In this document: positions 1 through 12,091 of the stretch, one piece after another
Layout of the letters: every line of letters starts with the position of its first letter
Position numbering within the stretch: position 1 is the first letter of the stretch
DNA from: Pleurodeles waltl
Taxonomy: Eukaryota; Chordata; Amphibia; Caudata; Salamandridae
Reading direction: 5' to 3'
NCBI RefSeq assembly: GCF_031143425.1
Contig: NC_090451.1
Span: 348,944,339 to 349,008,338, forward strand
DNA: 64,000 nucleotides
Notes under the pieces: generated by a model
Told to the model about the DNA's origin: nothing
The model's input: only the letters and a program-made list of their open reading frames with translations
The model's database searches: none
Made by a program: the position numbers and the translations under genes

Positions 1-360
1 AGGATTATATAATTTGATTCTAAGAGAGCATATGCTCAGTATTTGTTATACAGAGTTGTGCCAGCACTTGGTAGACAGCAAGCTGACTGAATCTAGAAAG
101 CTTGCTGAGGAGGCGGACCTCTGGGCAAGCACCAGAGTGTCCAAGAAGGTATCTGGGGGTGGGGGGACACCCACAAAAGTGGTCAGGGTTCCTACCAGAA
201 GGAAGAGGGGGGAGAAAAACTTAAAAACAAGGAGTTCTAAAAAGGCCCCCAAAATAATTCCCAGGGGTGTGGTGGTACCCAGTCCCAGCCTGAGTCTGAG
301 AAGAGGCCAGGATTCTTTGACAAGAAGAAAGGGAAGTTCTTCACCAAATGCTTAAAGTGC
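1..360 (+). pseudogene. gag: gag 3' part, copy A
   Basis: This is the C-terminal part of a Gag polyprotein, entered mid-gene at the window edge. It opens with the capsid segment reading ILREHMLSICYTELCQHLVD, which aligns by eye with the corresponding SCAN-like stretch in copy C (ILREHILNNCVSDLLHQYLV). A basic, Gly/Lys/Arg-rich region follows, and a degenerate zinc knuckle appears in another frame around 350-400 (KCFKFGN, where the second Cys has become Phe). Gag would form the cytoplasmic retrotransposon particle and package RNA. The open frame ends at 355 and the remaining nucleocapsid sequence is out of frame. It is 99% identical to 9695-10054. Confidence 0.8.
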
Positions 361-552
361 TTCAAGTTTGGAAACTCTAAGGGTGACTCCCAGTGTTGCA
401 AGAGGGCACAGCCCACCACTGGAGGGCAGACACCTGGTTTGGCTAGTGTAGCACTCGGGGGGAGATGGTCCCAGTTAGCTTGGGGGAACAGAAGAGGTAT
501 CACTAGTGTCCCTGGGAGATAAGGAAACAGTGCCAAAAACCCACATGCCTGC

Positions 553-840
553 CAACACTTCCAAGTATAGGTAGTGGGCCACCATTGATGGGCAAAGGGT
601 GGATGCTCTGTGTGACACAGGAGCCAGTATGACCACTGTCAGGGGTCAGCTGGTGTCAGCAGAGCAAGTCATCCCTAATATATTCCACCAGGTCATAGTC
701 GTTGACAATTGTGAGAGCCACCTACCGGTCGCTCTGGTTCCCTTTGAGCGGGTGGGGTCTCTGGTACTCTAAAAGTAGCTGTGAGTCCTGCCATGCCTGT
801 AGATTGTCAGTTAGGCAAAGATCTTGAGCACACTGCCTAG
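553..840 (+). pseudogene. aspartic protease remnant, copy A
   Basis: A retropepsin-like protease remnant. The catalytic signature Asp-Thr-Gly-Ala-Ser is encoded at 614-628 within a run reading ALCDTGASMTTV, and a later segment around 780-830 resembles the C-terminal strand of the domain. Such proteases dimerise and cut the Gag-Pol polyprotein. The frame is closed by a TAG upstream (about 572) and a TAA at about 770, so no full-length domain can be made. Copy C shows the same motif at 56702-56716 and confirms the identification. Confidence 0.78.
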
Positions 841-1194
841 AAGGAGGTAGAGCTCAGATCCCACCTGGAGATGTTAGGTTTGCCTGAATGGCTCTGCATG
901 ACCACATGATCCATGGCTGCCCGGGAAGGGAGTCAAGGGCGTCTGGAGCCTGGAACAATGGTCCAGACAGCTGCACAGAGGAAGGGCAAGGGGTGCAGGA
1001 AACCAGCCCCAGATATTCCCACAGTGGTTGACAGGGTCCCAGAAGAGGAGGCCCCTGAGCTAACTGGGGAGGATGTTGCCGACCTGGGTAACCTGCCTGA
1101 GCTTGCTGGCTGGCAAGTGGGGGGCGGGCCAACCAGGGTGGAATTCTGCAAAGCACGGAAGGAGTGCCCCACTCTTGAGGGTCTGAGGTAACAG

Positions 1195-2397
1195 GCCTCA
1201 GCCCAAGCAGCAGGTGAAGCCTCTGGTGATCACCACATATATTGGGAGAATGATCTCCTCTACAGTGAGCCTAAGGTACTTGCCTCTGGGGAAGCACGTG
1301 TGCTGGTGGTCCCCCAGTGTTACCGGGCCTTCCTACTGGGCCTGGCTCATGACATCATCCTGGCAGGACATTTGGGGCAAGACAAGACCTTTGCCAGGCT
1401 TGTCACCCACTTCAATTTGCCTCGAATGTGGGTATCCTCAGATGTGTTCTTCACGTCCTGCCCAACCTACCAGGCTAGTGGGAAGACAGGGGAAAGGATT
1501 AAGGCCCCCCTGATCCCACTCTGCGTTGTTGGCATCCCCTCTGAAAGGGTGGGCATCGATGTCGTTGGTCCCTTGGACCCCAAAACAGCCCTAGGCAACA
1601 GGTTTATCCCGGTTTTGGTGGACCATGCCACCCGCTATCCAGAGGCAATCCCTCTAAGGACAGTGACTGCACCAGTGGTGACCAGAGCTCTGATGGGGAT
1701 ATTTACCCGTGTGGGGTTGCCAAAGGAGGTTGTGTCTGAAAAAGGCACCAACTTCATGTCAGCGTACATGAAGTCCATGTGGGATGAGTGTGGGGTACCA
1801 CCCCTTACCATCCTAAAACCAATGGGCTTGTTGAGAGATCCAACAAGATCCTGAAAGGCATGATCACTGGCCTACCTGAGGCCATGAGACGTAAGTGGGG
1901 CGTCCTCTTACCATGCCTTCTCTTTGCTTATAGGGAGGGGCCCCAGAAAGGGGTGGGGTTCAGCCTCTTTGAACTTCTCTATGGTCACCCTGTCAGGGGA
2001 CCACTAAGCATAGTGAAAGAGGGATGGTAGAAAGATCACAAGAAACCCCCCAGGATGTGGTCAGTTACATGCTGGCCCTCCGCAACCAGACACAGCATTT
2101 CTGGAAACAGGCCAAGAGCAACCTCAGTGCCAGTCAAGAGGTGATGAAGGAGTGGTATGACCAGAAGGCCACTCTGGTAGAATTCTCACCTATAGACAAA
2201 GTATGGGTGATGGAGCCCGTTGAGCCTAGAGCTCTCCAGGACTACTGCACTGGCCCATTTGAAGTTGAGGAGTGAAAGGGGGAGGCCACTTACCTGGTGG
2301 ACCTGAAGACCCCTAGAAACCCCCTAAGGATTCTCCACCACAACAGACTGAAGCCTAATTTTGAGACGACTAATGTCAGTATGCTTCTTTTGACAGA
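1195..2397 (+). pseudogene. integrase remnant, copy A (upstream of RT)
   Basis: A Ty3/Gypsy integrase lying before the reverse transcriptase. The N-terminal zinc domain is recognisable (HD, GHLG, then SCPTYQASGK), but the second Cys of its CxxC pair is Tyr at about 1468-1470. The core domain has the first acidic residue in GIDVVGPLDP. At the second catalytic position the sequence is VVSEKGT, with Glu (codon 1738-1740) where copy C has Asp. The glutamate-bearing segment NGLVERSN is in another frame after a shift near 1790. The C-terminal domain continues through 2024-2370 with a further stop. Integrase inserts the cDNA into the chromosome; this copy cannot. Confidence 0.87.
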
Positions 2398-3917
2398 TGA
2401 GGGCATGGGAGAGGAGAGTGAACCTCTCCCCGACCTCCTCTGTGTCAAGGAAGGTGATGGGTCAGTGGAGGATGTTAATCTCTCTGACTCCCTGACTCTA
2501 GATCAGAGGAGATACTGCTACGAGTTATTGGAGCAGTTCTCTTCTCTGTTCTCCCTCACTCCTGAGCTCACACACTTGTGTGTCCACGACATTGACACAG
2601 GAGACAGTCCACCTGTGAAGACCAAAATTAATAGGGTGTCAGACAAAGTGAGGTCCAGCATCGAGGATGAAGTTTCCAAGATGCTGGCTCTTGGGGTGAT
2701 AGAGAAGTCCAGTAGTCCCTGGTCCAGCCCAGTGGTGTTGGTTCCCAAGGCTGCTGCTTCTGGTGCCAAGCCAGAACTTAGGTTCTGCATGGACTACGGG
2801 GTCTCAACTCTGACACAAAGACAGATGCTCGCCCCATCCCCCGAGCTGATGAGCTCGTAGACAGACTCGGCGCTGCCAGGTTCCTTAGTACCTTTGACCT
2901 CACGTCAGGGTGCTGGCAGATCGCTTTGATTAAAGGGGCTCAAGAGAGATCCGCTTTCTCTACTCCTGAGGGCCATAACCAGTTCAGAGTAATGCCCTTT
3001 GGATTGAAAAATGTCACGCTACCTTCCAACAGTTGGTTAACGGGGTCCTAGCTTGCAAGGATGCCTTTTGCGCAGCCTACCTAGACGACATTGCCGTCTA
3101 CAGTTACACCTGGGAGGAACACCTGCTCCATCTCAAGGAGGTGCTTCAGGCCCTGCAACAGGCAGGCCTGACCATCAAGGCCAGTAAGTGCCAGATTGGG
3201 CAGGGTTCCGTGTTGCACTTGGGATACCTAGTAGGTGGTGGCAAGGTGCAACCTCTCCAGGCCAAGATTGAAACTATCAAGGCCTGGCAACCACCTGGAA
3301 CCCAAATAGAGGTGAGAGCCTTCTTAGGCCTCACAGGATAATACCGTAGATTTGTGAAGGGACATGGCACCATAGTTGCCCCTTTAACAGAACTGACATC
3401 CAAGAAAAAACCTAAGTTGCTGAATTGGGCAGAGGCTTGTCAAAAAGCCTATAACCCCCTGAAGGAAGCCATGTGCACGGCCCCCGTGCTCAAGGCAACT
3501 GACTACTCCAAGGAGTTTATTGTACAGACAGACGCTTCAGAGCATGGCATAGGGCCGTTTCTAGCACAGCTAAATGAGAAGGGCCTAGACCAACCAGTAG
3601 TTTTTTTTAGCAGAAGGCTATTACCATGGGAACAGATGTGGAGTGCTATTGAGAGAGAAGGATTTGCTGTGGTCTGGGCACTAAAGAAGCTGAGACCATA
3701 CCTGTTTGGGTCTCACTTCCGGGTTCAGACAGACCACAGGCCACTCAGATGGCTCATGCAGATGAGGGGGGAGAATCCTAAATTCTTTAGGTGGTCCATT
3801 TCCCTACAGGGGATGGACTTTACGGTGGAGCATCGCCCGGGGTTTGACCACGCCAATGTTGATGGTCTCTCCAGATGCTTCCGCCTTAGAGATGACAGCT
3901 CTCAGGAGGTTGGGTAG
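2398..3917 (+). pseudogene. reverse transcriptase and RNase H remnant, copy A
   Basis: The reverse-transcriptase N-terminal region includes IDTGDSPPVKTKINR and SSPWSSPVVLVPK. The frame breaks near 2800, and again before the polymerase active site YLDD, which is encoded at 3078-3089. A TAA at 3339-3341 interrupts the thumb. RNase H follows at about 3354-3917 with QTDASEHG, a WSAIEREGFAVVWALKKL block, QTDHRPLRWL and a terminal NVDGLSR. Length and order match a Gypsy RT-RH pair. The two enzymes would copy RNA into cDNA and remove the RNA strand. The same lesions are found in copy B. Confidence 0.9.
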
Positions 3918-3928
3918 CTCTCCCCACT

Positions 3929-3945
3929 TTCAGCTGGGGGAGACA
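3929..3945 (+). other. polypurine tract of copy A
   Basis: The short G-rich stretch GCTGGGGGAGACA lies immediately upstream of the LTR start TGTTAGACC. Its position and composition fit the plus-strand primer site of an LTR retrotransposon, and copy B has the same sequence at 13623-13639. Confidence 0.7.
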
Positions 3946-5116
3946 TGTTAGACCTGACAGCCTTAGGGTTGTCACCTGTATCTTTTTGCCTGCCTCCCTC
4001 CACTTTTTGGATACTGTTTTTGATGGATTTAGGACTCTGCGCACTTTACCACTGCTAACCAGTGCTAAAGTGCAATGCTGTCTCCCTTAAAACAAGGTGA
4101 CATTGATTCAGACCCAATTGGCTTATTTAATCTACTTGTAAGTGCCCAGTAAATTGCACTACATGTGCCCAGGGACTGTAGATTAAATGCTACTAGTGGG
4201 CCTGCAGCACTGATTGTGCCACCCACATAGGTAGCCCCACCATGCCTCAGGCCTGTCATTGCAAGGCCTGTGTGTGTAGTTTCACTGCCACTTCGACTTG
4301 GCACTTAAAAGTACTTGCCAAGCCTTAAGTTCCCCTTTTCCTGCATATAAGTCACCCCTAAGGTAGGTCCTAGGTAACCCATAGGGCAGGGTGCTATGTG
4401 TGTAAAAGGCAGGACAAATACCTGTGTAGTTTATATGTCTTGGTAGTGTAGAACTCCTAACTTTGTTTCACACTACTGTGAGGCCTGCTCCTTTCATAGG
4501 CTAACATTAGGGCTACCATCACATACTGTTTGAGTGGTAGATTCTGATCTGAAAGGGGTAATAAGGTCAAATTTAGTATGGCCACAATGGTAATACAAAA
4601 TCCTGCTGACTGGTCAAGTTGGATTTAATATTACCATTTTAGAAATGCCACTTTTAGAAAGTGAGCATTTCACTTCACTTAATTCCTTCTGTGCCTTACA
4701 ATCCACGTCTGGCTGAGTTACTTGATAGCTCTCTTGTGCATTTCACTCAGACAACCCAAAACACAGGATGCTGGGTAATACCTGCACACATCTGCATACT
4801 GAATGGGTCTTCCTGGGCTGGAAGGGCGGAGGGCCTGACACTTACATGTCAAAGGACAGTGGCCTGAACTCACACAATGGACTGCCAAACCTCCTACTGG
4901 GACCCTGGCAGACAGGATGGAACTGAAAGGGGACCTTGTGCGCTTCTAAGCCACTCTTTGAAGTCTCCCCCACTTCAAAGGCGCATTTGGGTATTTAAAC
5001 AGGCCCTCTGACCCTACCAACTCAGGCCCTTCTGGACAAGATACCACTGGTGAAGAAACTCTGAACCAGGACCTGCAACCTGCCAAGAGGAACTGCCTGG
5101 CTGCCCAAAGGACTCA

Positions 5117-7606
5117 TGTGAGAAAACAGGGCTGATTGCAGAGGCCCCCTAACTTTTTGCCCCCATTTTCCACTTTTTGCTGGTGTTTTCCTGACTCTGA
5201 TGGTGCCCTGGGTACTGCTAACCAGTCCCAGGGCCTGTGCTCTGTGTAAAATGGATATGCAAATTAGGCTAATTATAATTGGCTAAGTTAACCTACCTAT
5301 AAGTCCCTAGTATATGGTAGGGCATGTAGGTTTAGGGACCACAGCATAGGTGGTGCACCCATAGGTGCACTGCTGAGGTGCCCAGTGTCATTTTAAAGGC
5401 AGGCCTGCCTTGCTGGCTGCTTTTAAATTTAAGTTATATGCAAATTCGACTTTGGAATTAAAAGTAGTTCCAAAGTCTTAAACTACCTTATTTTTACATA
5501 TAAGTCACCCCTAAGGTGTGCCCTATGTGCCCCTGGGGCTGGGTGCCATGTAACTATAAGCAGGGACTTTATACAAATAGTTTTATAAGCCCTGGTGAGG
5601 TAAAAACAGCCAAATTCGTTTTTCCCTCATTGAAGTAAATGGCCTTCATAGGCTAGAATGGGGATACTTTATTTTAAATTTTAAAGTCTCCTTAAATGTT
5701 GCATACCAAGAATTTGGTATCAAATTAATTGTTGTAATAAATCCCACAACTTCCAGTTGTTGGATTTAATATAACTTGTTCAGGTAAAAAGTTTTAGACT
5801 TTACCTAAAAAGTTGCCAATTTCAGCCCTGCATTGTTTTTGCTGCTGTGCTCTGATTGGCCAGCCTGCAGCAGCTTAGCCAAGCTGCCTTGATGAGGTGT
5901 GAAGTGGCCTGGCTTCACACAAAGGAATGTGCCTGTGGGAGAGAAGCTCCCCTCAGCAGATGGTGAGGCAGGAAGGGGGAGGGCTGCCAAACTGGTCTTC
6001 AAAGGCAGAGAAGGACATTTGAAGCACCCAGCAACACCCCCACATCCTGCAACCCCAGACAACTAGGTGCCCCCTTGATTAGATTAGGAGAGGGCAGGAG
6101 AGGGGTGTGTTTATGATTTTTAGCCACACCAGTGGGTGGGCTCAGCCAGATGTAACCTCCAAAAATCAGATTCAGCCATGTTGGATTTTTAGAGAATGTT
6201 GCCTTCTGGGATTGATTTTTGCCACACTTCCCAGGAAGTGGTCATCACAGGGGGACGACCCTGTACCTGATTGGAGAACCAGTACCCCCCTGCTTTTCAC
6301 CCAGGAGCAAACATAAAACTGGCAGACCTGCACCCACACCTCAGATCCCCACCAGATTTCAACAAGAAAAGAACTAAAGGAGAAGAAGGACTGCCCTGCT
6401 GTACCCCTGGCCTGCACCTGGAACCTGCACACAGAAGGACTGCACCAGCTGCACACTTGGGCTTCACCACAAGAAGGACTTTGCCTGGCTTCAACTGGTT
6501 CAAGGAGGGACTCCCTGTTTGTTACAGGTGAAAAATTGCTAACCAGAGTCCCCTGCACCAACTCCTGAAGAAAGTGACCAGCTGACCTCTGTCCAGTGGC
6601 CAAAAAGGAGTTTGCGCCAGGTGCATTCTGGGAGTTGTAGTCCGCACCCCCCAAGGACCATCTCAGAACTTCTGGACCCTTGGGGTGAGCTGTGGACCCC
6701 AAAAGAACCTTAAAAGAACATTTGCGTGAAGCCCCAGAAGTTTGGAGAAGATTTGAGAATTTTTGTAAAAAAGCTCCAGAGAGGGACCGACCCGCAGCGG
6801 AAATTCTAGCCGGCTTGCCTCAACCGCGACCCGGCCTGACTTGGTGGTTCGTCCCGGTAAAGAAAAACCTCCGAAAAAGAGACTAAGTCCGAAGGTAAAA
6901 AGTTGACCGGGACCTCCCAGCCATCGTATCCGAGAAGGGCTCCATGGACGTCCGATCAAGATCCAGGTTTACCCCGGTCGAAGGATTTTCACCTCGAAAA
7001 AACGACTAAGTCCGAAGGTAAAAATCTCCACCGAGGAATCCAGCATCGCGTATCCGGAGAAAGGCTCCAGGAGGTCGGATTCGACTGGCAGGTTCGTCCC
7101 GCTGAAGAAAATCTTCAAAATAAAGACTAAGTCAGAAGGTAACTTTTTAACCGAGGCCTCCAGTGACTTGTAGCCGAGCAGGGCTCCATCGCGGTCGGCC
7201 TGAAACTTTGACTTTGCCCCGGTCGAGGTGCAACCAGATGACCCGCTTGGCGCTTTTTGTTTCTAAGCGCTAGAAAAATAATAATTCTTTAAAAATTCAT
7301 ATTTCCGGTTCCCTTTATCCGATTTTATTCGTTTTGGTGTCATTTTAAAGATAAAAATATAAACTATTTTCATAAATTGGTTTTGGATTTTTAAACTGTT
7401 TCCTGTGTTTTATTTAATTACTGTTTTGTGATATTTGAATGCTTTACACTCTGTCTCCTAAGTTAAGCCTTGACGCTCGTTGCCAAGCTACCAAGGGTTG
7501 AGCTGGGATTAATTTACTGAGACCTAACTGGACCTAAGTGGAGGTTAGTGGCTTGTTGCTTGGTGTAGGTATCTACCTGCCCTTACCAATAACCCATTTT
7601 CCAACA
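5117..7606 (+). repeat. nested solo LTR, 2490 bp, with TSD ACTCA
   Basis: It begins TGTGAGAAAACAGG and ends CATTTTCCAACA, giving TG...CA termini. It is flanked by the direct repeat ACTCA at 5112-5116 and 7607-7611. The uninterrupted site (AAAGACTCACCTGACTG) is present at 14802-14818 in the terminal LTR, so the insertion boundaries are exact. No coding sequence is present; it is an LTR left by recombination of a full element. Parts of its first third resemble the host LTR and the LTR of copy C, which suggests related families. Confidence 0.93.
6780..7235 (+). repeat. about 122-bp tandem repeats inside the nested solo LTR
   Basis: The phrase GACTAAGTC(C/A)GAAGGTA recurs at 6881, 7004 and 7125, spacings of 123 and 121 bases. 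Between them are partly conserved blocks such as CCCCGGTCGAAG and GGGCTCCAT. About three and a half diverged units are visible. They are probably amplified regulatory sequence of the LTR. Confidence 0.85.
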
Positions 7607-8661
7607 ACTCACCTGACTGCTTTGCTGCAAAGGACTGCGGCCCTGCTGTTGCCCTGCTGCCTTGCTGCCCTCGAGCTCTGCTGAGAAGTGCTCTCAAAGG
7701 ACTTGGATAGAGCTTGCCTCCTGTTCCTTGAAGTCTCAGGACCAAAAAGACTTCCTCCTGCAAAGAACTCCTTGTGCAGCGAAAATGCGATGCACAGCCT
7801 GCCAGAAATGACGTACAGCCTGCATCGCAGTGAGAAAAACACTGCACGCTGAACCGGACCGACGCAGCCCGGCTACCCGAGAGGAGATCAACGCAGCACC
7901 AGCATTGCGACCGGAACTTCGACGCATGGCCCACTGGATCGATGCGTAGCTGAGCCAGAATGATGCAGCCTGTCTTCCTGAGAGAAGAATCGACGCAGTG
8001 CCTGCTGTGCACCAGAAATTTCCCTGCATCGCCCACCGGATTGACACAGCTCCTGTGACTTCGTCCTACATGCCCAGGATCTCTACGCATCATCCCCGGG
8101 GTGTCCGAAAACCCTGCAACCCGAAGAATATCCAAGTCAGTGTGCCGGAAATCTACACAAAGCCTTCCCTGCATGGAAAATTATCAACGCATCATCTATG
8201 GGGGGGCTCAGAGAAACCGAGGCACACCTCCCCGTTTTCCACACATCTCCTCCTCTCTGGTCCCTTGCGGAGAATTTGAACGCAAACCAGGTACTTTTTG
8301 CAAGAGACCCTTGTTGCTTTTTAAAGACTAAAGACTTCTTTTATCATTCTCTAAAGTGATATTTTAACTTGTACTTAGCAAATCTTGATCATTTTGACCT
8401 GCATTTAACGAGATAAATATTCTACATTTTTCTAAACATTGTGTGGTGTATTTTTGTGCTGGTATACTGTGTTATTGCATGATTTATTGCACAAATACTT
8501 TACAGATTGCCTTCTAAGTTAAGTCTGACTGCTCAGTGCCAAGCTACCAGAGGGTGGGCACAGGATAATTTGGATTGTGTGTGACTTACCCTGACTAGAG
8601 TAAGGGTCCTTGCTTGGACAGGGGGTAACCTGATTACCAACCAAAGACCCCATTTCTAACA

Positions 8662-8680
8662 TTGGTGGCAGTGGTGGGAT
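8662..8680 (+). other. primer-binding region of copy B
   Basis: TTGGTGGCAGTGGTGGGAT follows the LTR end CTAACA directly, where the minus-strand tRNA primer anneals in LTR retrotransposons. Copy C has a related TTGGTTGTGCAGCGGTGGGA at the equivalent place (54750). I cannot name the primer tRNA from memory with confidence. Confidence 0.7.
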
Positions 8681-8817
8681 AGGACTTGTATTTGTGCATT
8701 GACATAAAATAGGTATGTGTACACTACCTACCCACAGTTGAAGGTCCACTTGATTTTGTTTGTCTTTTTCTGCAATTTCTTTTTCTGCCTGACATTTTCA
8801 CTAAATCCTCATTCAAC

Positions 8818-10049
8818 ATGTCTCTGGCTGGGTCTCAAGCAGGAGCAGAAGATTTTGACCTAGCCAAGCTGGAGACATACACTGTTAACCAGCTGAAAGG
8901 GTTCTGCAAGGGGATTGGGGTACCTAGCCAGGGTGCCTCCAAAAAGGAGGCATACCGAAAGGCACAGAGCCTGGGCAGAAGCCCATTCAGATGAGAATTT
9001 GAGGAGGAGGGTCCAGAGGAGGCCCCTCAGAGGATTTTTTGCCAGTAGTGGGGGATGTTACCCCTGGAATTGTGCCCCCTAGTAAACCAGGGAGCAGTGT
9101 CTCTAGCCATGGCCTGACTGCAGAGGAAAGGAGGGAGGAGAGAATTTAAACTACAAATGGCTCAGTTAAACATGGAAGCAGAGGAGAGGAAAGCACAGAG
9201 AGAAGCTGAGAGAGCCTTGACTGAAAATAAACTTTTGTTGGCTCATGAACTGAGTCTCAAGCAGCTGGATATCAAGGCGAGACAGTTTGAGTCCAGCAGT
9301 GATGGTGGCAGCATACATGCAGGACCTGCTGGGGAAAGGAAAGTTCGTATACCCAAACTTTTAGTGCCAAGTTATGTGGTGGGAGATGACATTGAAGTGG
9401 TTGGCTACTTATGAAGTTGTATGTGGTCTCTGAAGAGCAATGGGGGGCGGCCTTGTGGGGGTATGTACCAATAGTGGGGAGGGACAGACTTCTTACATTG
9501 GATCCAAAAGATCAAAATGTATATGCACCCATGAAAACTGCTTTACTTGCCGAGTTTGGGCTGTCTCCTGAGAAATACCGTCAGAGGTTCAGGGACAGCA
9601 CCAAACTCTCCACACAAACTTGGCTAGAATTTTTAGATTTTTCCAGTAAGGCACTGAATGGATGGGTGTGAGCCAGCAAAGTAAATGATTACACAGGATT
9701 ATATAATTTGATTCTAAGAGAGCATATGCTCAGTATTTGTTATACAGAGTTGTGCCAGCACTTGGTAGACAGTAAGCTGACTGAATCTAGAAAGCTTGCT
9801 GAGGAGGCGGACCTCTGGGCAAGCACCAGAGTGTCCAAGAAGGTATCTGGGGGTGGGGGGACACCCACAAAAGTGGTCAGGGTTCCTACCAGAAGGAAGA
9901 GGGGGGAGAAAAACTTAAAAACAAGGAGTTCTAAAAAGGCCCCCAAAATAATTCCCAGGGGTGTGGTGGTACCCAGTCCCAGCCTGAGTCTGAGAAGAGG
10001 CCAGGATTCTTTGACAAGAAGAAAGGGAAGTTCTTCACCAAATGCTTAA
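8818..10049 (+). pseudogene. gag: gag, copy B
   Basis: It begins at ATG 8818 (MSLAGSQAGAEDFDLAKLE) and soon reaches a stop at about 8991. Downstream segments include a charged, probably coiled-coil stretch at 9157-9330 (QREAERALTENKLL). A capsid segment follows (YRQRFRDSTKLSTQTWLEFL), and the SCAN-like part continues after an in-frame TGA at 9669-9671. At least three stops or frameshifts break it. Compared with copy C the arrangement is the same: N-terminal helix, coiled coil, capsid, basic tail. No functional protein is expected. Confidence 0.82.
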
Positions 10050-10246
10050 AGTGCTTCAAGTTTGGAAACTCTAAGGGTGACTCCCAGTGTTGCAAGAGGG
10101 CACAGCCCACCACTGGAGGGCAGACACCTGGGTTGGCTCGTGTAGCACTCGGGGGGAGATGGTCCCAGTTAGCTTGGGGGAACAGAAGAGGTATCACTAG
10201 TGTCCCTGGGAGATAAGGAAACAGTGCCAAAAACCCACATGCCTGC

Positions 10247-10534
10247 CAACACTTCCAAGTATAGGTAGTGGGCCACCATTGATGGGCAAAGGGTGGATGC
10301 TCTGTGTGACACAGGAGCCAGTATGACCACTGTCAGGGGTCAGCTGGTGTCAGCAGAGCAAGTCATCCCTAATATATTCCACCAGGTCATAGTAGTTGAC
10401 AATTGTGAGAGCCACCTACCGGTCGCTCTGGTTCCCTTTGAGTGGGTGGGGTCTCTGGTACTCTAAAAGTAGCTGTGAGTCCTGCCATGCCTGTAGATTG
10501 TCAGTTAGGCAAAGATCTTGAGCACACTGCCTAG
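10247..10534 (+). pseudogene. aspartic protease remnant, copy B
   Basis: This matches the copy A remnant base for base except for a few substitutions. The DTGAS codons are at 10308-10322. Flanking stops (about 10266 and 10464) are the same as in copy A, showing that the protease was lost before the duplication. Confidence 0.78.
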
Positions 10535-10888
10535 AAGGAGGTAGAGCTCAGATCCCACCTGGAGATGTTAGGTTTGCCTGAATGGCTCTGCATGACCACA
10601 TGATCCATGGTTGCCCGGGAAGGGAGTCAAGGGCGTCTGGAGCCTGGAACAATGGTCCAGACAGCTGCACAGAGGAAGGGCAAGGGGTGCAGGAAACCAG
10701 CCCCAGATATTCCCACAGTGGTTGACAGGGTCCCAGAAGAGGAGGCCCCTGAGCTAACTGGGGAGGATGTTGCCGACCTGGGTAACCTGCCTGAGCTTGC
10801 TGGCTGGCAAGTGGGGGGCGGGCCAACCAGGGCGGAATTCTGCAAAGCACGGAAGGAGTGCCCCACTCTTGAGGGTCTGAGGTAACAG

Positions 10889-12091
10889 GCCTCAGCCCAA
10901 GCAGCAGGTGAAGCCTCTGGTGATCACCACATATATTGGGAGAATGATCTCCTCTACAGTGAGCCTAAGGTACTTGCCTCTGGGGAAGCACGTGTGCTGG
11001 TGGTCCCCCAGTGTTACCGGGCCTTCCTACTGGGCCTGGTTCATGACATCATCCTGGCAGGACATTTGGGGCAAGACAAGACCTTTGCAAGGCTTGTCAC
11101 CCACTTCAATTGGCCTCGAATGTGGGTATCCTCAGATGTGTTCTTCAGGTCCTGCCCAACCTACCAGGCTAGTGGGAAGACAGGGAAAAGGATTAAGGCC
11201 CCCCTGATCCCACTCTGCGTTGTTGGCATCCCCTCTGAAAGGGTGGGCATCGATGTTGTTGGTCCCTTGGACCCCAAAACAGCCCTAGGCAACAGGTTTA
11301 TCCCGGTTTTGGTGGACCATGCCACCCGCTATCCAGAGGCAATCCCTCTAAGGACAGTGACTGCACCAGTGGTGACCAGAGCTCTGATGGGGATATTTAC
11401 CCGTGTGGGGTTGCCAAAGGAGGTTGTGTCTGAAAAAGGCACCAACTTCATGTCAGCGTACATGAAGTCCATGTGGGATGAGTGTGGGGTACCACCCCTT
11501 ACCATCCTAAAACCAATGGGCTTGTTGAGAGATCCAACAAGATCCTGAAAGGCATGATCACTGGCCTACCTGAGGCCATGAGGCGTAAGTGGGGCGTCCT
11601 CTTACCATGCCTTCTCTTTGCTTATAGGGAGGGGCCCCAGAAAGGGGTGGGGTTCAGCCTCTTTGAACTTCTCTATGGTCACCCTGTCAGGGGACCACTA
11701 AGCATAGTGAAAGAGGGATGGTAGAAAGATCACAAGAAACCCCCCAGGATGTGGTCAGTTACATGCTGGCCCTCCGCAACCAGACACAGCATTTCTGGAA
11801 ACAGGCCAAGAGCAACCTCAGTGCCAGTCAAGAGGTGATGAAGGAGTGGTATGACCAGAAGGCCACTCTGGTAGAATTCTCACCTGGAGACAAAGTATGG
11901 GTGATGGAGCCCGTTGAGCCTAGAGCTCTCCAGGACTACTGCACTGGCCCATTTGAAGTTGAGGAGTGAAAGGGGGAGGCCACTTACCTGGTGGACCTGA
12001 AGACCCCTAGAAACCCCCTAAGGATTCTCCACCACAACAGACTGAAGCCTAATTTTAAGACGACTGATGTCAGTATGCTTCTTTTGACAGA
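10889..12091 (+). pseudogene. integrase remnant, copy B (upstream of RT)
   Basis: It has the same domain series and lesions as copy A: Tyr in place of the second CxxC cysteine, Glu at the second catalytic acid position (11432-11434), a frameshift near 11485 and stops at 11722-11724 and 11967-11969. Small differences include a Trp codon in FNWPRMW where copy A has Leu, and a Gly codon in FSPGDKV where copy A has Ile. In both places copy B keeps the residue expected for the family, so copy A has drifted a little further. Confidence 0.87.

Larger units (their letters stand above)
1..3945 (+). mobile_element. Gmr1-like Ty3/Gypsy internal region, copy A (5' end off window)
   Basis: Degenerate internal region entered within gag. 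The order of recognisable domains is gag capsid, aspartic protease, integrase, reverse transcriptase, RNase H, ending in a purine-rich tract before the LTR. Integrase before reverse transcriptase is the Ty1/copia arrangement, but the protein sequences are clearly Ty3/Gypsy; this combination is known for the Gmr1 group. The coding sequence is broken into at least seven open segments, and copy B has the same breaks. Confidence 0.9.
3946..8661 (+). repeat. middle LTR shared by copies A and B, with nested solo LTR
   Basis: It starts TGTTAGACC directly after the polypurine tract and ends CTAACA directly before the primer-binding region. Without the nested 2490-bp insertion and its 5-bp duplication it is about 2.22 kb, close to the 2174 bp of the terminal LTR. 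The 5' part (3946-5116) is about 99% identical to the terminal LTR, while the 3' part (7612-8661) is clearly diverged from it, with many substitutions and small indels, roughly 80-85% by eye. The 3' part contains many GACGCAG-like motifs spaced a few tens of bases apart. Confidence 0.9.
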
